A stretch of DNA of 64,000 nucleotides from Nageia nagi (lineage: Eukaryota > Pinophyta). The DNA lies in NCBI GenBank assembly GCA_050084985.1, contig JBITNC010000001.1, positions 80,228,001 through 80,292,000 on the forward strand. The letters are read 5' to 3'. Numbering within the stretch: the stretch's first letter is position 1; each line of letters begins with the position of its first letter. Positions 25,571 to 36,341 of the stretch are shown here, in pieces. The notes beneath the pieces are model-generated. The model searched no databases. It saw nothing but the letters and a program-made list of their open reading frames with translations, and was not told the origin of the DNA. Position numbers and translations under genes: made by a program.

Positions 25571-27238
25571 ATTTGGTTGTATTACAACAATATTATAATT
25601 TATTTAAGTTGTAACTCATATTATAATATCAAACCCTTACTTCTATAATAGTTGGCCTATGATTCTATTATAATTCTCTCATGATTGTATTACAATTTTC
25701 CAGCACGTGTTAAAATTAATAACATGAAATATAATTACCATTACTTGGATCAAATTTATCAATCTATTATTGTGATCATATCATGAGCATATTCAACTTT
25801 TTTTTTTATTACTTGGAATAAAAAAATCATTTGAGTTTAACCTTTTTTATTTTCATTTAACATATTTTTTATCATTTAGTTTACCTTGAAAGCTAAACAT
25901 ATTATAAGATCGTATATTAAATATTTTTAACCTTATCCACTAAAGTTAACTATCCTAAAAATATTATAAATTAATTTATCACTGTATCCTTAGTATTATA
26001 ATTGTTACCCTCTAATGTAACTATTTAATTTTATTTTATTGCTATGAGGAACTTCTTACAAAAATACAATCATTCATTTCATACTATTCGAAATGTTCAT
26101 GATCTCAATAGAAATAATAACCTCTTCTAAAGCATAATTGGTAACAAGAAAACTTATAACTTTTTCAATGCCAATACATATTTATCACAATATCTAAACT
26201 TAAATTACTTTTAATATAACTCAAATAAAAAATGTATTAAATTATGCAAAGCATAAGAAACAAAAGGATTCACTAATAAAATACCATGATTTGAGCTATG
26301 CTCAAGAAAATAATTAAGATGTTACAAGTAGTTTTCACTACCTTTCTTTTAGGAAAACCCTTAGTAATATCCTTTTATTATTATAATTAATAACATTACA
26401 TCCTTCATTGTAAATATAAACCATTATACATTTGCAATGCTTATAGACATACATTAATTTACATATAGCACTGTAACATAAATCTCTAAATATTTACAAC
26501 CAAACAATAGGAAATAATTTATAAAAATAAAATCTATAATAATACATATGCTATATCAAAAGTTTAGCTTCCGTATATTATTAACAAGATGCTTGATGTT
26601 CATCAAATTATGATTCTCTAGGGAACTATGAATTTCATTAATCAAAATGTTCTAATAAAATACTTATATCTTAACACCTATTATTCTTAATAATAATAAG
26701 GTATTCCTAATATAAACATCACTTAGCCAATGTCAACAACAAGTATAATTACATAAATAATAAGATGTCATATGGATCACAACACCAAATAATGAATTGT
26801 TCATAATACCTCAATTCAAAAGATAAGGTAATCTCAATATCATAACAACAAATAATGAATTACTTACCATACATTTTTTATAAATAATAATATGTTCAAA
26901 AATTATAACATCAAGTGGTAAAGTAATTTAGAATACCTTGATATATTAAATGTATTACTAAAAATATCACATGTATCAAAATACATCCTCACCTATAACA
27001 CATGACCAAGTTCTTGGCTCACCTATTAGCATAGGGTAGGTGTTCTAAAAAATCATAAAAACATTAAATATTTTACCACATATAAGTTAAGGCATTTGGT
27101 AAGAGTACACATTATCAAATGAAGGGAGACATAATACCTCAATATCAAAGCATAAGATATTTCTACAACACTGCAATCATCAAAAGAATAAGGTATCATG
27201 TATCACTTTCATATATGAAAACTATTATAATATATGTA
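25571..27238. other. No gene supported
   Basis: AT-rich sequence. Loosely repeated blocks with AATAATGAATT and AATACCTCAAT occur between 26.6 and 27.2 kb, but I could not define a unit. A plus-strand frame at 25,242-25,598 at the edge is the antisense of the DUF4283 relic. Confidence 0.4.
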
Positions 27239-27258
27239 CACACACACACACACACACA
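27239..27258. repeat. (CA)n microsatellite
   Basis: About ten CA dinucleotides lie directly outside LTR copy A of the 27-40 kb Gypsy element. Confidence 0.9.
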
Positions 27259-27259
27259 A

Positions 27260-28400
27260 AACAACCACTAATTTCATACCTATTAATCACTCAACACAAC
27301 TTATAAGTAATCCTAAGAAATTAATCATAAAACCTAAGGTTGGTCCTTATAATGTGATTAATAATGAAGAGACATGGGATAAGAGATCAATATATTTTAC
27401 TCATTTGTAGTTTTGAGGTTTCAAGTGATATTTAGGAATAAATAAAAGCAAACATATGTTTGATGAAGTATCAAATCACAAGTCCCTAAAATCTCATGAC
27501 CAATCAAGTAGGGAGAAACCTAGTTCAATAAGAGAGTAAGCCTCCTTGTCCACATTCAAATGGATGGTAAAAAGTATAAATAATTACTATTATGAAATAT
27601 TATATTCTATTTTGAATAATTATAATGCTATAAGATATGCTTTTTTGTTTAATTATATGGTCAATAAAAAATAAGATCTAAGATATAATGATTCTCGAAT
27701 AACCCTAGGTTATGAGTAAGCCAAACCCTAAGCATAAATATAAATAATTATTCAAAGTTAAATGATATGTAAGTAATAATACCTATGATGTAAAACAATT
27801 ATAGTTATACTATATCATTAAATTAAATGATATGTATATACAATATTACCAAGACCTTAACATGAAACCCTGAGATGATATTAGCCTAACATGCATATAT
27901 TCCATAAAAATTATACAAATAAGAAAATATATGTTAATTGAAGGGATAAAATTATCTAGTTTGGAATCATGATGTAACTTTAATCTATCAAAAAACATAA
28001 AAAATCAAGTGTTAATAACATAAAATATCAATGGAATAAAACTTACGTCAATCTTCCCAAGGTGGGGTGAGATTCCAATGTTGGAAGGAGAATATCCAAG
28101 GCTCATGTTAATGCCTTTAGGTAATTTCTCTCCATGATGATGTTACTAGTATATTTTCATGCTTAAAAGATATCAAATCTTATCATCTCAAATATAAAAA
28201 TGAAATGAAGATCCCAAAATATATCCCACATGTCTTATTTATAGAAATGATAGTCACAATCGTTCAAGATCATTTGGAATATTATGCAATTTTTTGGATG
28301 ATTAGCTTATGTGTTAGAATTTTGTTATGTTTCATTTTTTTATATCTTATATACATTTTCCTATCTTATCTTACCAATATTTATTTTGGGTGTGTTTATA
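27260..28400 (-). repeat. LTR copy A of Gypsy 3
   Basis: Shared landmarks with copy B include AATCACTCAACA, TTGGTCC(T/C)TATAATG, CCAATCAAGTAGGGA, TTCAAATGGAT and ATTGAAGGGAT. A purine-rich minus-strand tract (GAAAATGGGAAAC) lies just outside its right edge, as expected before a 3' LTR. A 71-codon hydrophobic frame at 28,205-28,420 is part of this LTR and is not a gene. Confidence 0.75.
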
Positions 28401-30129
28401 GTTTCCCATTTTCACATTGACTTTTGCATGCATACAATACTTTGCACAAAACCTAAAGATAATTTTTTATGTTAAATGTGTTGATTTATTTTGATTTGTT
28501 TGATAATGAGCAATATTAGTTTGATAATATTCAATTATATTTTTCTAACTAAGATGGTGGATGGATGTACACATGCAAACCCACATAATATTAGGAGACA
28601 AATGCTAAATGATCTAAAATATATGATCAATGTAGGATGACCTAGTTTACGGAAATATGTGAAAAATGATTATATTATCACATGATATGCTCAATGATGT
28701 GACCATGATAAGGCTAAATTTTTCCCATGTTTAATGGAAATAAAAAGGATATTTCCCCATGTTAAATGGAAAGAAATAAATGATGTTATTTTTCCTATAT
28801 TGAATGGAAAGAAAAATGATGACAACGCTTATGATATGATCACAACACTAGAATGATAAGCCTTCCCCCATATAATTGTAAGTTAAAGAATATGTATAAG
28901 AAAGATGTTATAATTCAAGGATATATGATGTGTTTCCAACATGCTTGGATATGATGGTATTGATCTTAACTTAAGATATTAAATATATCACCTCTCGAAT
29001 AATGGAATATGGGTGAACAAAATGAAGTAAAAAATATCATTATTGGATGTTAAGTACTCATTAATCATGGATATGATTATATCAAAAATCATCTTTACTT
29101 GATATGTAAGGTTTTTTCTCTCTTTTTTTTCTATTTATGTTATTATATATATATATATATATTTGTGTGTTGTTTTTATACCCAAAAGAAAACACCATGG
29201 TTATATATAGTGCATATGATTATGTACAATGGCTATAATAAGATATATATAGTGATAATTTATAAGGATAATACACACAATATATATAACAATATATGTA
29301 CAAAGTGGGACTATAATTAGACTATGTGCAAAGACATATGTACACATATGGTATGATTTAAAACTAATAAAATAACAAGATTACACATGATCTAAACTTG
29401 ATGAAATATGGTTATTGCTCATTTATTAAGATAGAATATGAGAAAAGAGATTTACCCATATCAATATCATTATCACTTTTTCCAAAGACTATGTTTCCCT
29501 CATAAGTCATGATAGTCAATAATCCATGATCAATCCCCAAGGAATAATTTTAAGGAGACCCAATTTTGATTGTGACACAAGTGGTTACATCGTTAAGGGA
29601 AATGTGGTATATAGATAATGGTAATAACAAAGACTTAAATAGACCTCAAAAATACATGCATATGATTATATATTAAAATAAAGACACATATGATGAAAAT
29701 AAACAATCAATGATAGTGATGAAATATAAGGGAACAAGAAAAACACACACAAGAGACAAAGATAAAGAATGGAGACATGATACAAGATAAAGGCTCACAA
29801 AGCATTATATATAATAAAAATTTAAAATTATATGATAATGAAAAAATGATATATACCACATAATGATACCATACAAATATAGTGCTACCAATATATGATG
29901 ATAAGGAAGTACACGATAAGTCTAGGAGATGAGTGAGTTTATCCTACCTCAAATTCTTACTAGTGAAAATCACAAAAGTGGAGTAGGCTTCATTTTTTAC
30001 TCTTATGATCTCAATATGATAATAGTCTATCTTAGTAAAATAACCAAAGTGATAATTCTCAAATTCCAAGATAAATGATAGGAATAGTGATGATACAAAT
30101 ACAAGGAAGATGAAGAAATTAAAAGGATT
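28401..30129. other. Gypsy 3 internal region without readable gene
   Basis: AT-rich. It includes an (AT)n run at about 29,143-29,161 and several TATATA-rich blocks. A spurious Tyr-rich frame at 29,099-29,320 is low complexity. Confidence 0.4.
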
Positions 30130-30730
30130 AACTCAACTGATAAAATCATAAGATTGTGGTGGCTCCATATTATGATAAGCTTTATCCATATTTGTAGATG
30201 TATTCACTTAATTTACATTGTGTCTAGAAAAAGGATTATTGAAAATTTCTAAATTTTGATTAAGTGGTTTAATTGGATTTTCTGTTAAGACTCATCAATT
30301 TTCAATAAGATCTTGGATATCATGTTTTAATTGCATGCACCCACTTTTGCTATGTCATCTTTGCCTATTGTATTCATAAAATTCATTTTCTTTGTCTAAG
30401 GTCTTGTTGATGCCATCGTAGTTTCTTTTATTTTAGGAAATGTTAAGATATTTGCTTGAATAACATTTTGCAATGCATCCAATATACGTTCTCCCAAGGG
30501 ATTAGCTTTTTTTTTGTAAAGGTTCTTCCTCATTAAGTTGACCTTTTCCCTTATCCTTAGTTGTTATGGAGGTTGTGTTGCTATGGCTAGTTGTATTTGA
30601 TTAACATTATAAGATAGTTAATTCTTATAGGGCTTTTAATATATTTTTTTATTTCCTCTATTATCCTTATGTTTTTGAGAATTTTTTTATTATTATTCTT
30701 ATCATTCTTCAAATGATTAGGAGTCATTCG
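30130..30730 (-). pseudogene. Gypsy 3 gag relic
   Basis: The minus strand reads LGERILDALQNVIQANI, then a degenerate knuckle region and LKHDIQDLIEN followed by the spaced N-P motif IFNNPFSRHN and MEPPQSYD. This succession (knuckle, DIQDLI, then N-NPF-HN) is typical of the gag C-terminus in Tat/Ogre-like Gypsy elements. Stops are frequent and no protease or polymerase follows. Confidence 0.55.
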
Positions 30731-31213
30731 GATGACCATAGGTGCACCCAAATATTTCTAAATAAAATGCAAAAATCATAAGTCTTGTGACAATAAAACC
30801 TACCCAAGTACAACATAAACCTATTAGGGGATTGTTTTCACCTAAGAACAAATAATAATCTAAACTAAAATACCAAAATTTGCTTCAAAATTAATAAAAT
30901 TACAAAAATAGGTAAAATCATCATGATACATAACGAATGGATAGCCATTCAAAAAAGTATGCAAAATTACTCTCCAAGTGTACAATTTATAAACAAGATT
31001 GGTTGGTTGTAAGATGATTTGGTTCAAATAATGATTTAGACTTTGAAACATCTAGATCTAGTATTGTACCCTACATGTAATCCTTTTTGCAAAATAGAGA
31101 CACAATGAGCCACTAGAGTTCACCAAAGAATGAGAAAATTCAAAATAAAAGAAACCACAAAAAATAAGTTGGAGGATTAGAAATGACCTTTTGTTCTTGA
31201 AAATTTAGGACCA

Positions 31214-31239
31214 ACAAGGTCCCACTATGACTACCATTT
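31214..31239 (-). promoter_or_regulatory. Degenerate primer-binding-like site of Gypsy 3
   Basis: Directly inside LTR copy B the minus strand reads TGGTAGTCATAGTGGGACC. It resembles the TGG-start primer sites followed by CACTGGGGAC seen in Tat/Ogre elements, with several mismatches. Confidence 0.4.
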
Positions 31240-31240
31240 T

Positions 31241-31768
31241 TGTAATGCCTAATTTCCTACCTATGAATCACTCAACATAATTTATGAACAAATCCAATAA
31301 ACTAACCATACAACTTAAGATTGGTCCCTATAATGTGATTAATAATGAATAAGGTAGGGATGGGAGATTAAGATAATTTTTCATTTTGTAGTTTGAGGGA
31401 TCAAGTAAGATCTAGGCAGACTTGCAAGAAAAAAAATGTTACCTAGGAAGCATCAATTATTAAATCCTTAAGACCTCGTTACCAATCAAGTAGGGAAAAA
31501 CCCTAGCACAAAAGAGAGAAAGCCTTCTTATCCATATTCAAATGGATAATAAAACATAGAAAGAATGCCTATTATTTAAAATGATACGCTCTTTTAACTA
31601 ATGTTCATACTATATGATGTTTTGATATGTTGAATGATATATATACTGAGAAATAGGATGGAAGATAAAATGATTCTTAATAAAACCTAGATTACGAGTA
31701 AATAAAACCCCGAGCATAAATCAAGAAAATGATCTAAAGCCAAATGATATGCTGGTAATAATAACCAT
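31241..31768 (-). repeat. LTR copy B of Gypsy 3, left piece
   Basis: Begins TGTAATGCCTAATTTCC, matching copy A from 27,260. It stops at ATAACCAT, the left copy of the hAT target duplication. Confidence 0.75.
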
Positions 31769-31783
31769 TAGGGATCATTTTAG
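31769..31783 (+). repeat. Left terminal inverted repeat of the hAT element
   Basis: TAGGGATCATTTTAG, preceded by ATAACCAT. The first bases fit the C/TAGGG start common in hAT termini. Confidence 0.88.
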
Positions 31784-32259
31784 CCATGAATATTCACTAA
31801 TAAGTAAATTTTAGGAATTGCAAAATTGAAAAATGGTGAATTTTTTAGTTTAGAACAGTACCTATGTCGCTAAATTCTTTTATTATTATTATTTTGGGGC
31901 TGGGTCATGAAGTCAAAAATAAATTTTAAATTAAATTATTGTTAATTCACCAATATTTTTAAATAATAACTAACAAAATTTGCCTTGAAATTATAAATTA
32001 TTATTTATTTTTTGATTAAATTGCCCCATATAAATACCTTAATTAAAAAATAAATTTGATATATCCATTTTTATTCTCTTGGATAAATCTTCTTTGTGCA
32101 AGCATGTTAGAAAAGCCTACAGAATCTAAAAAGAGTTTGAATCTATGATAATTGGTAAGATCATATTTTTAATTTTATTATGTTTCATCATTTGAAATTC
32201 ACATCTATCTCTAGATTGTAGCAGATGTCTCTAAACAATCCATAATGCTTCAAATAGTG

Positions 32260-32580
32260 GCATATGTGACCACATAGTGGCATGTGTTTTAGATGCTATA
32301 ATTCTACCTTTAAAGGTACCAAGGTACTACTAATTGATGGCATTCTACTTCTAATTAGTGGTAAGTTGTTACTATCCTATGGCCTGCTATCATTCGATAG
32401 TAACCTACAACCATTTGGTAGCAACCTACAACCACTTAGTAGCAACTTACAACTATTTGGTAGCAACTTGCAACCATTTGGTAGAAACCTACAACCATTC
32501 GATAACAACTTGCTACCACATGGTTGCATACTAAACCAAGTGGTAGTAAAAATGCAACCGCATGATAGCAACCTTTATTG
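32260..32580 (+). repeat. Left 21-bp subterminal array of the hAT element
   Basis: At least nine consecutive units of exactly 21 bases lie between about 32,389 and 32,580, each with a core like ACCATTTGGTAGCAAC. Looser copies extend back to about 32,260. The core CTACCAT-ATGGTAG is palindromic. Because 21 is a multiple of three, the array reads open on both strands (32,282-32,677 and 32,377-32,571), which I regard as spurious. It probably binds transposase. Confidence 0.85.
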
Positions 32581-32639
32581 GATGGTAGCTGATTATTCAA
32601 CATGTATTAAATTTTTTATTCAAATGGTAATTACAAATT

Positions 32640-35270
32640 CTATGGACTCTAAGAATAGTAGTAAAGGGGATGAATAAAGGATATATTATCTTATTTTGCT
32701 AATGGACAATCACAAAATGAAAGTACTCATGAAGCATCTTCAATTGATATAGGTACTTTTCTTAGCTATTATTTTTAACATAAGACTTGAAATTCTAAAT
32801 TTATTAATTTCAATATATGGAAATACATTTTAATTATAATGATATACCACATAATAATAATCATGTTCCTCCTAATTTTGGTCCAATTAATAATAATGAT
32901 AATTTTTAATTTCAAAATGCTTAAAACCCTAATAATCATGTACCACCTAATTTTACTCTAATTGATGTACAACCACTTTTAGTTGAGTACCCTAAATATG
33001 GAACACCTTTACATGATGATAATTCTCCTAACCCTTCTATAGAAAAAATTTCACAAAATGTACAAATAAATCTACAAAAATAATAATGGAAATTTAAAAA
33101 GAAAACATAGTGCGAAATGGACTATTGGAAGAGTTTTTCAAGTTGATTGGGTAGCAACATATTCATTCATTGAACAAATTGATCCTAGTGATGGAAATAA
33201 TCCAACTGAGTGCAAAAGTAAAATATGTTTTTGAGAAACAAAAAGAGAACCTTGAATGCAATTGAAAATAGATACAATACAAAAACATTATGGTAAATTA
33301 TATTACAACAAAATAGATGAGAATGGATAGATAATTAAGTGCTGCAAGGATAAAATTGAAGATGAGTGTAATCACTTACGATATAAAGTATAATATAAAA
33401 GGTACATGAAAGAAAACTAAGATCTACAAGAAAAAGGTGGAACACTAGAAACACATTTTGAAAAAATTACTGATGCAAAAAGGTTAGCAAAATTTACTCA
33501 ATTTTGTACTATATTTTATATTCTTAAACAAGGTAGACCTATTGTAGATTTAATAAATTTTAAAAGTTTATATCAAAGAGTTGGATTACAGAATGTACCA
33601 AAAAAACATTGGTTAGAGACAAGTGCTTGGGAAATAGAAAAATATTTTTCGATGGTTAGGATTGAAAATTTAAAAAATAAAGTTAAAAACTCATAATTTA
33701 TTTCACTATCACTTGATGAATTTATAGCAGTGGACAATACTTTATGGGTTTGTATGCATGTATACACTTTTTAGAATAATTATAGAACACCACATCTATT
33801 GAATGTTCATAAAATGGATGAAAATTATAATGCAAAAAATCTTTACAAGTTAGTTATTTCTAACTTAAAAGATTTTTTTGGAATGTATGATTATGAAATT
33901 GATGCAAAATTGATATGTGTTGGAGTAGATGGTGCATAAGTAATGCAAGGTAATCAAAATGATCTTTGTGTTAGATTATAGACTTTGGTAGCTCCTTATA
34001 TGATTCCCATTCATTGTATGGTACATTGAATGAACCTTGTATATAGAATTCTTAGCACTTTTATAAGTGTATCAAAAGTGGAAGATGTTATTCATGATTT
34101 GCATGCATAGATTGCAAGAAGCCCAAAAAGATATAGAGAGTTTAAAAATTACTTTTTTGGAATAATTGATGGAAATAAAATTTTAAATTATAATGATACA
34201 AGATGGATTTTATCATATGAACCAATAAAAAGAGTTTTTATTGAATATCCCTCTTTAATTGGTCTTATGTATGAACACTGTAATGTGATTGATAAAGCAA
34301 AAGATTTACTATTCCATTTAACAGGTTTTCAAATATTATTGACTTTATGTATAATTATTCCAATGTTATAAGATATCAATACTTTAATGAAACATGCTTA
34401 AGAAAGATCTATATGCATATTTGATTTCATGTCTTTGAGAAAATAAGTATCTTTATCTTTGGATATGCTTTATACAAGTCCAAACAATTTTAAAGGTCCT
34501 CTATTTCAAAGATGGAAAATTTTGACAAATGTTAAACATCCAAATAATTTTTTGAAATTTAACATCAATGATCATCTTTGTATATAGGTGAAAGGAAAGT
34601 TGATACCATTACATGTTCAAAATATGAGAAGGGATTTGGTTGGAGTAAAATATGAAGATGAACCTATAAATCATCTTCTTTTTTTTATAATTGTATTTAT
34701 GAAACACATGTTAATTTCATAAAGATTTGTGCCTTAACCAATAAAATCCATGAACAATTTCAAAGAGATGATTTACTTGAATCTATGGTAGTTTTGAATC
34801 CCAAATTTTGGAATACAGATAATGGTGAACAATTAATTCATGATTTATTTCATAAATACATGGTAATTCTTGGAACACATTTTGGTAAAATTGTAGAAAT
34901 AAATGGATAAAACATTAATGATATTTTAATTAAAGAGTCATTGACAACACAAGCCATCCATTTTGGACTTGCTATGATTGAGAAATACTCTCTATTATTA
35001 GAACCAATAGAAAATGGTGCCATTAAATGTCTTTGGGTGAAACTTAATCCAAGTTCTTATCTTCAAGGTAATATTAGTGAGTATTTTAGGTTATATGAAT
35101 TGTGTCAAATAATAATTTTGGGTTCTATTGAATATTAAAGGGTATTTAATGCTTTATCTTTATTAAATCTAAGATTCAAAATAAATTAGACAAAAGCTTG
35201 GATACATGTATTAGGTTATATGTTTCTTCTTATGCTCAAGATTCTTTTTTGATGTAAAGGGCAATGGATC
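32640..35270 (+). pseudogene. hAT transposase relic (DUF4371 / ZMYM-like type)
   Basis: Short first exon ending at a GT donor at 32,753, then an Asn/Pro-rich N-terminal segment (32.81-33.08 kb). Next come TTF/BED-like residues (CKSKIC...DTIQKHYGK) and the DUF4371 core: SLDEF at about 33,713, GVDGA-VMQGN at 33,922-33,955, IPIHCMVH at about 34,007-34,027 and NDTRWI at 34,192-34,209. The hAT dimerisation tail follows (EYFRLYELCQIIILGSIEY, then ALSLLNLRF, 35,080-35,200). It would cut and rejoin element ends. About 15 stops and a frameshift near 33,080 disable it. A paralogue is at 62.2-64 kb. Confidence 0.88.
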
Positions 35271-35639
35271 ATTGGTTTTCTGCTACATAATGGAGAGGTG
35301 TAGACAATTGTGAAGAAAATATTCCAACAAAAAATTCCATGCCAACAATAAAAAATTAGAACAAAATAAGTTGTTGAAGGGTTTGAATTTGAAATACCTG
35401 AATAAAACATTTTGTTGAAGGGTTTAAATTTCAAATACTTATAATATTGGATCTTAGATTCTAAAATTTGCTTTGCTAATCAAATTTGTTTCATGTTATT
35501 GTTGACTTATAATTTTAATTAGTATATTTTTTTTCTATGTATGTTATTGTTTAATTTAAATTCAATTAGTATATTTGTATTTTTTTCTAAAATATTTCTT
35601 ACTTGTTATTATTTCCAAATCAACATAAATTTGAATAAC

Positions 35640-36335
35640 TATATAAATTTTAACAAATATAACATTCAACCATAACATTTCAAAGAATCAAATATAACAT
35701 AAGCATAACATTTCTAATATAAAAACAAAATCATAACATTTTAAATATTAAAATAAACTTAACATTTCAAATATAACATATAACATTTCAAATAAATGTA
35801 ACCATAACATTTCAAAAAAAACACAACCATATAACACTTCAAATAAGCATAACCATAACATTCAACTAGAAAATTCAATTACAACATAAATTTGAAATAT
35901 AAGATAACCATTACATAAATTTCAAAGATAATAAAATATAACCATAAAAACTATCAATGTAGTCTAAATCAAACTAGTCTTAACAATAACATAACCATTC
36001 AAATAAGTAGAACCATAACATTGAACTAGAAAATTCAATTACAACATAAATTTGAAATATAATATGACCATCACATAAATTTCAAAGATAGCATAACCAT
36101 CAACGTATTGTAAATGTAAAATAACATAACCATCAAAGTATTCTAAATCAAACATAACCATAGAAAATATCAATGTAGTCTAAACAAAATAGTCTTAACA
36201 ATAACACTAGAAACCATCCAAGTAGTCTAGCAAAAACCATCAAAGTAGTCCAATAGAAAACCATTAAAGTAGTCCAATAGAAACCATCAAAGTAGTCCAA
36301 TAGAAATCATTAAAGTACTAAAAAGTATTAAAAGT
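35640..36335. repeat. Repeat tract between the two convergent hAT genes
   Basis: Irregular copies of AACCATAACATTTCAAAT give way to an approximately 135-base duplication (about 35,870-36,005 and 36,005-36,190), then four to five copies of a 22-base unit close to AAACCATCAAAGTAGTCC (36,210-36,315). It lies between the transposase tail and the stop of the minus-strand gene. The interval 35,271-35,639 is AT-rich with no gene. Confidence 0.8.
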
Positions 36336-36341
36336 ATCAAA

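Noticed and set aside
25242-25598. 118-codon hydrophobic plus-strand frame
   Set aside because: Antisense of the DUF4283 relic, which has recognisable protein motifs on the other strand.
28205-28420. 71-codon membrane-like frame
   Set aside because: Lies within LTR copy A. The corresponding part of copy B is not open.
32282-32677. 131-codon plus-strand frame and its antisense partner
   Set aside because: Also array-derived (left 21-bp array). Only the last codons may touch the true first exon of the transposase.
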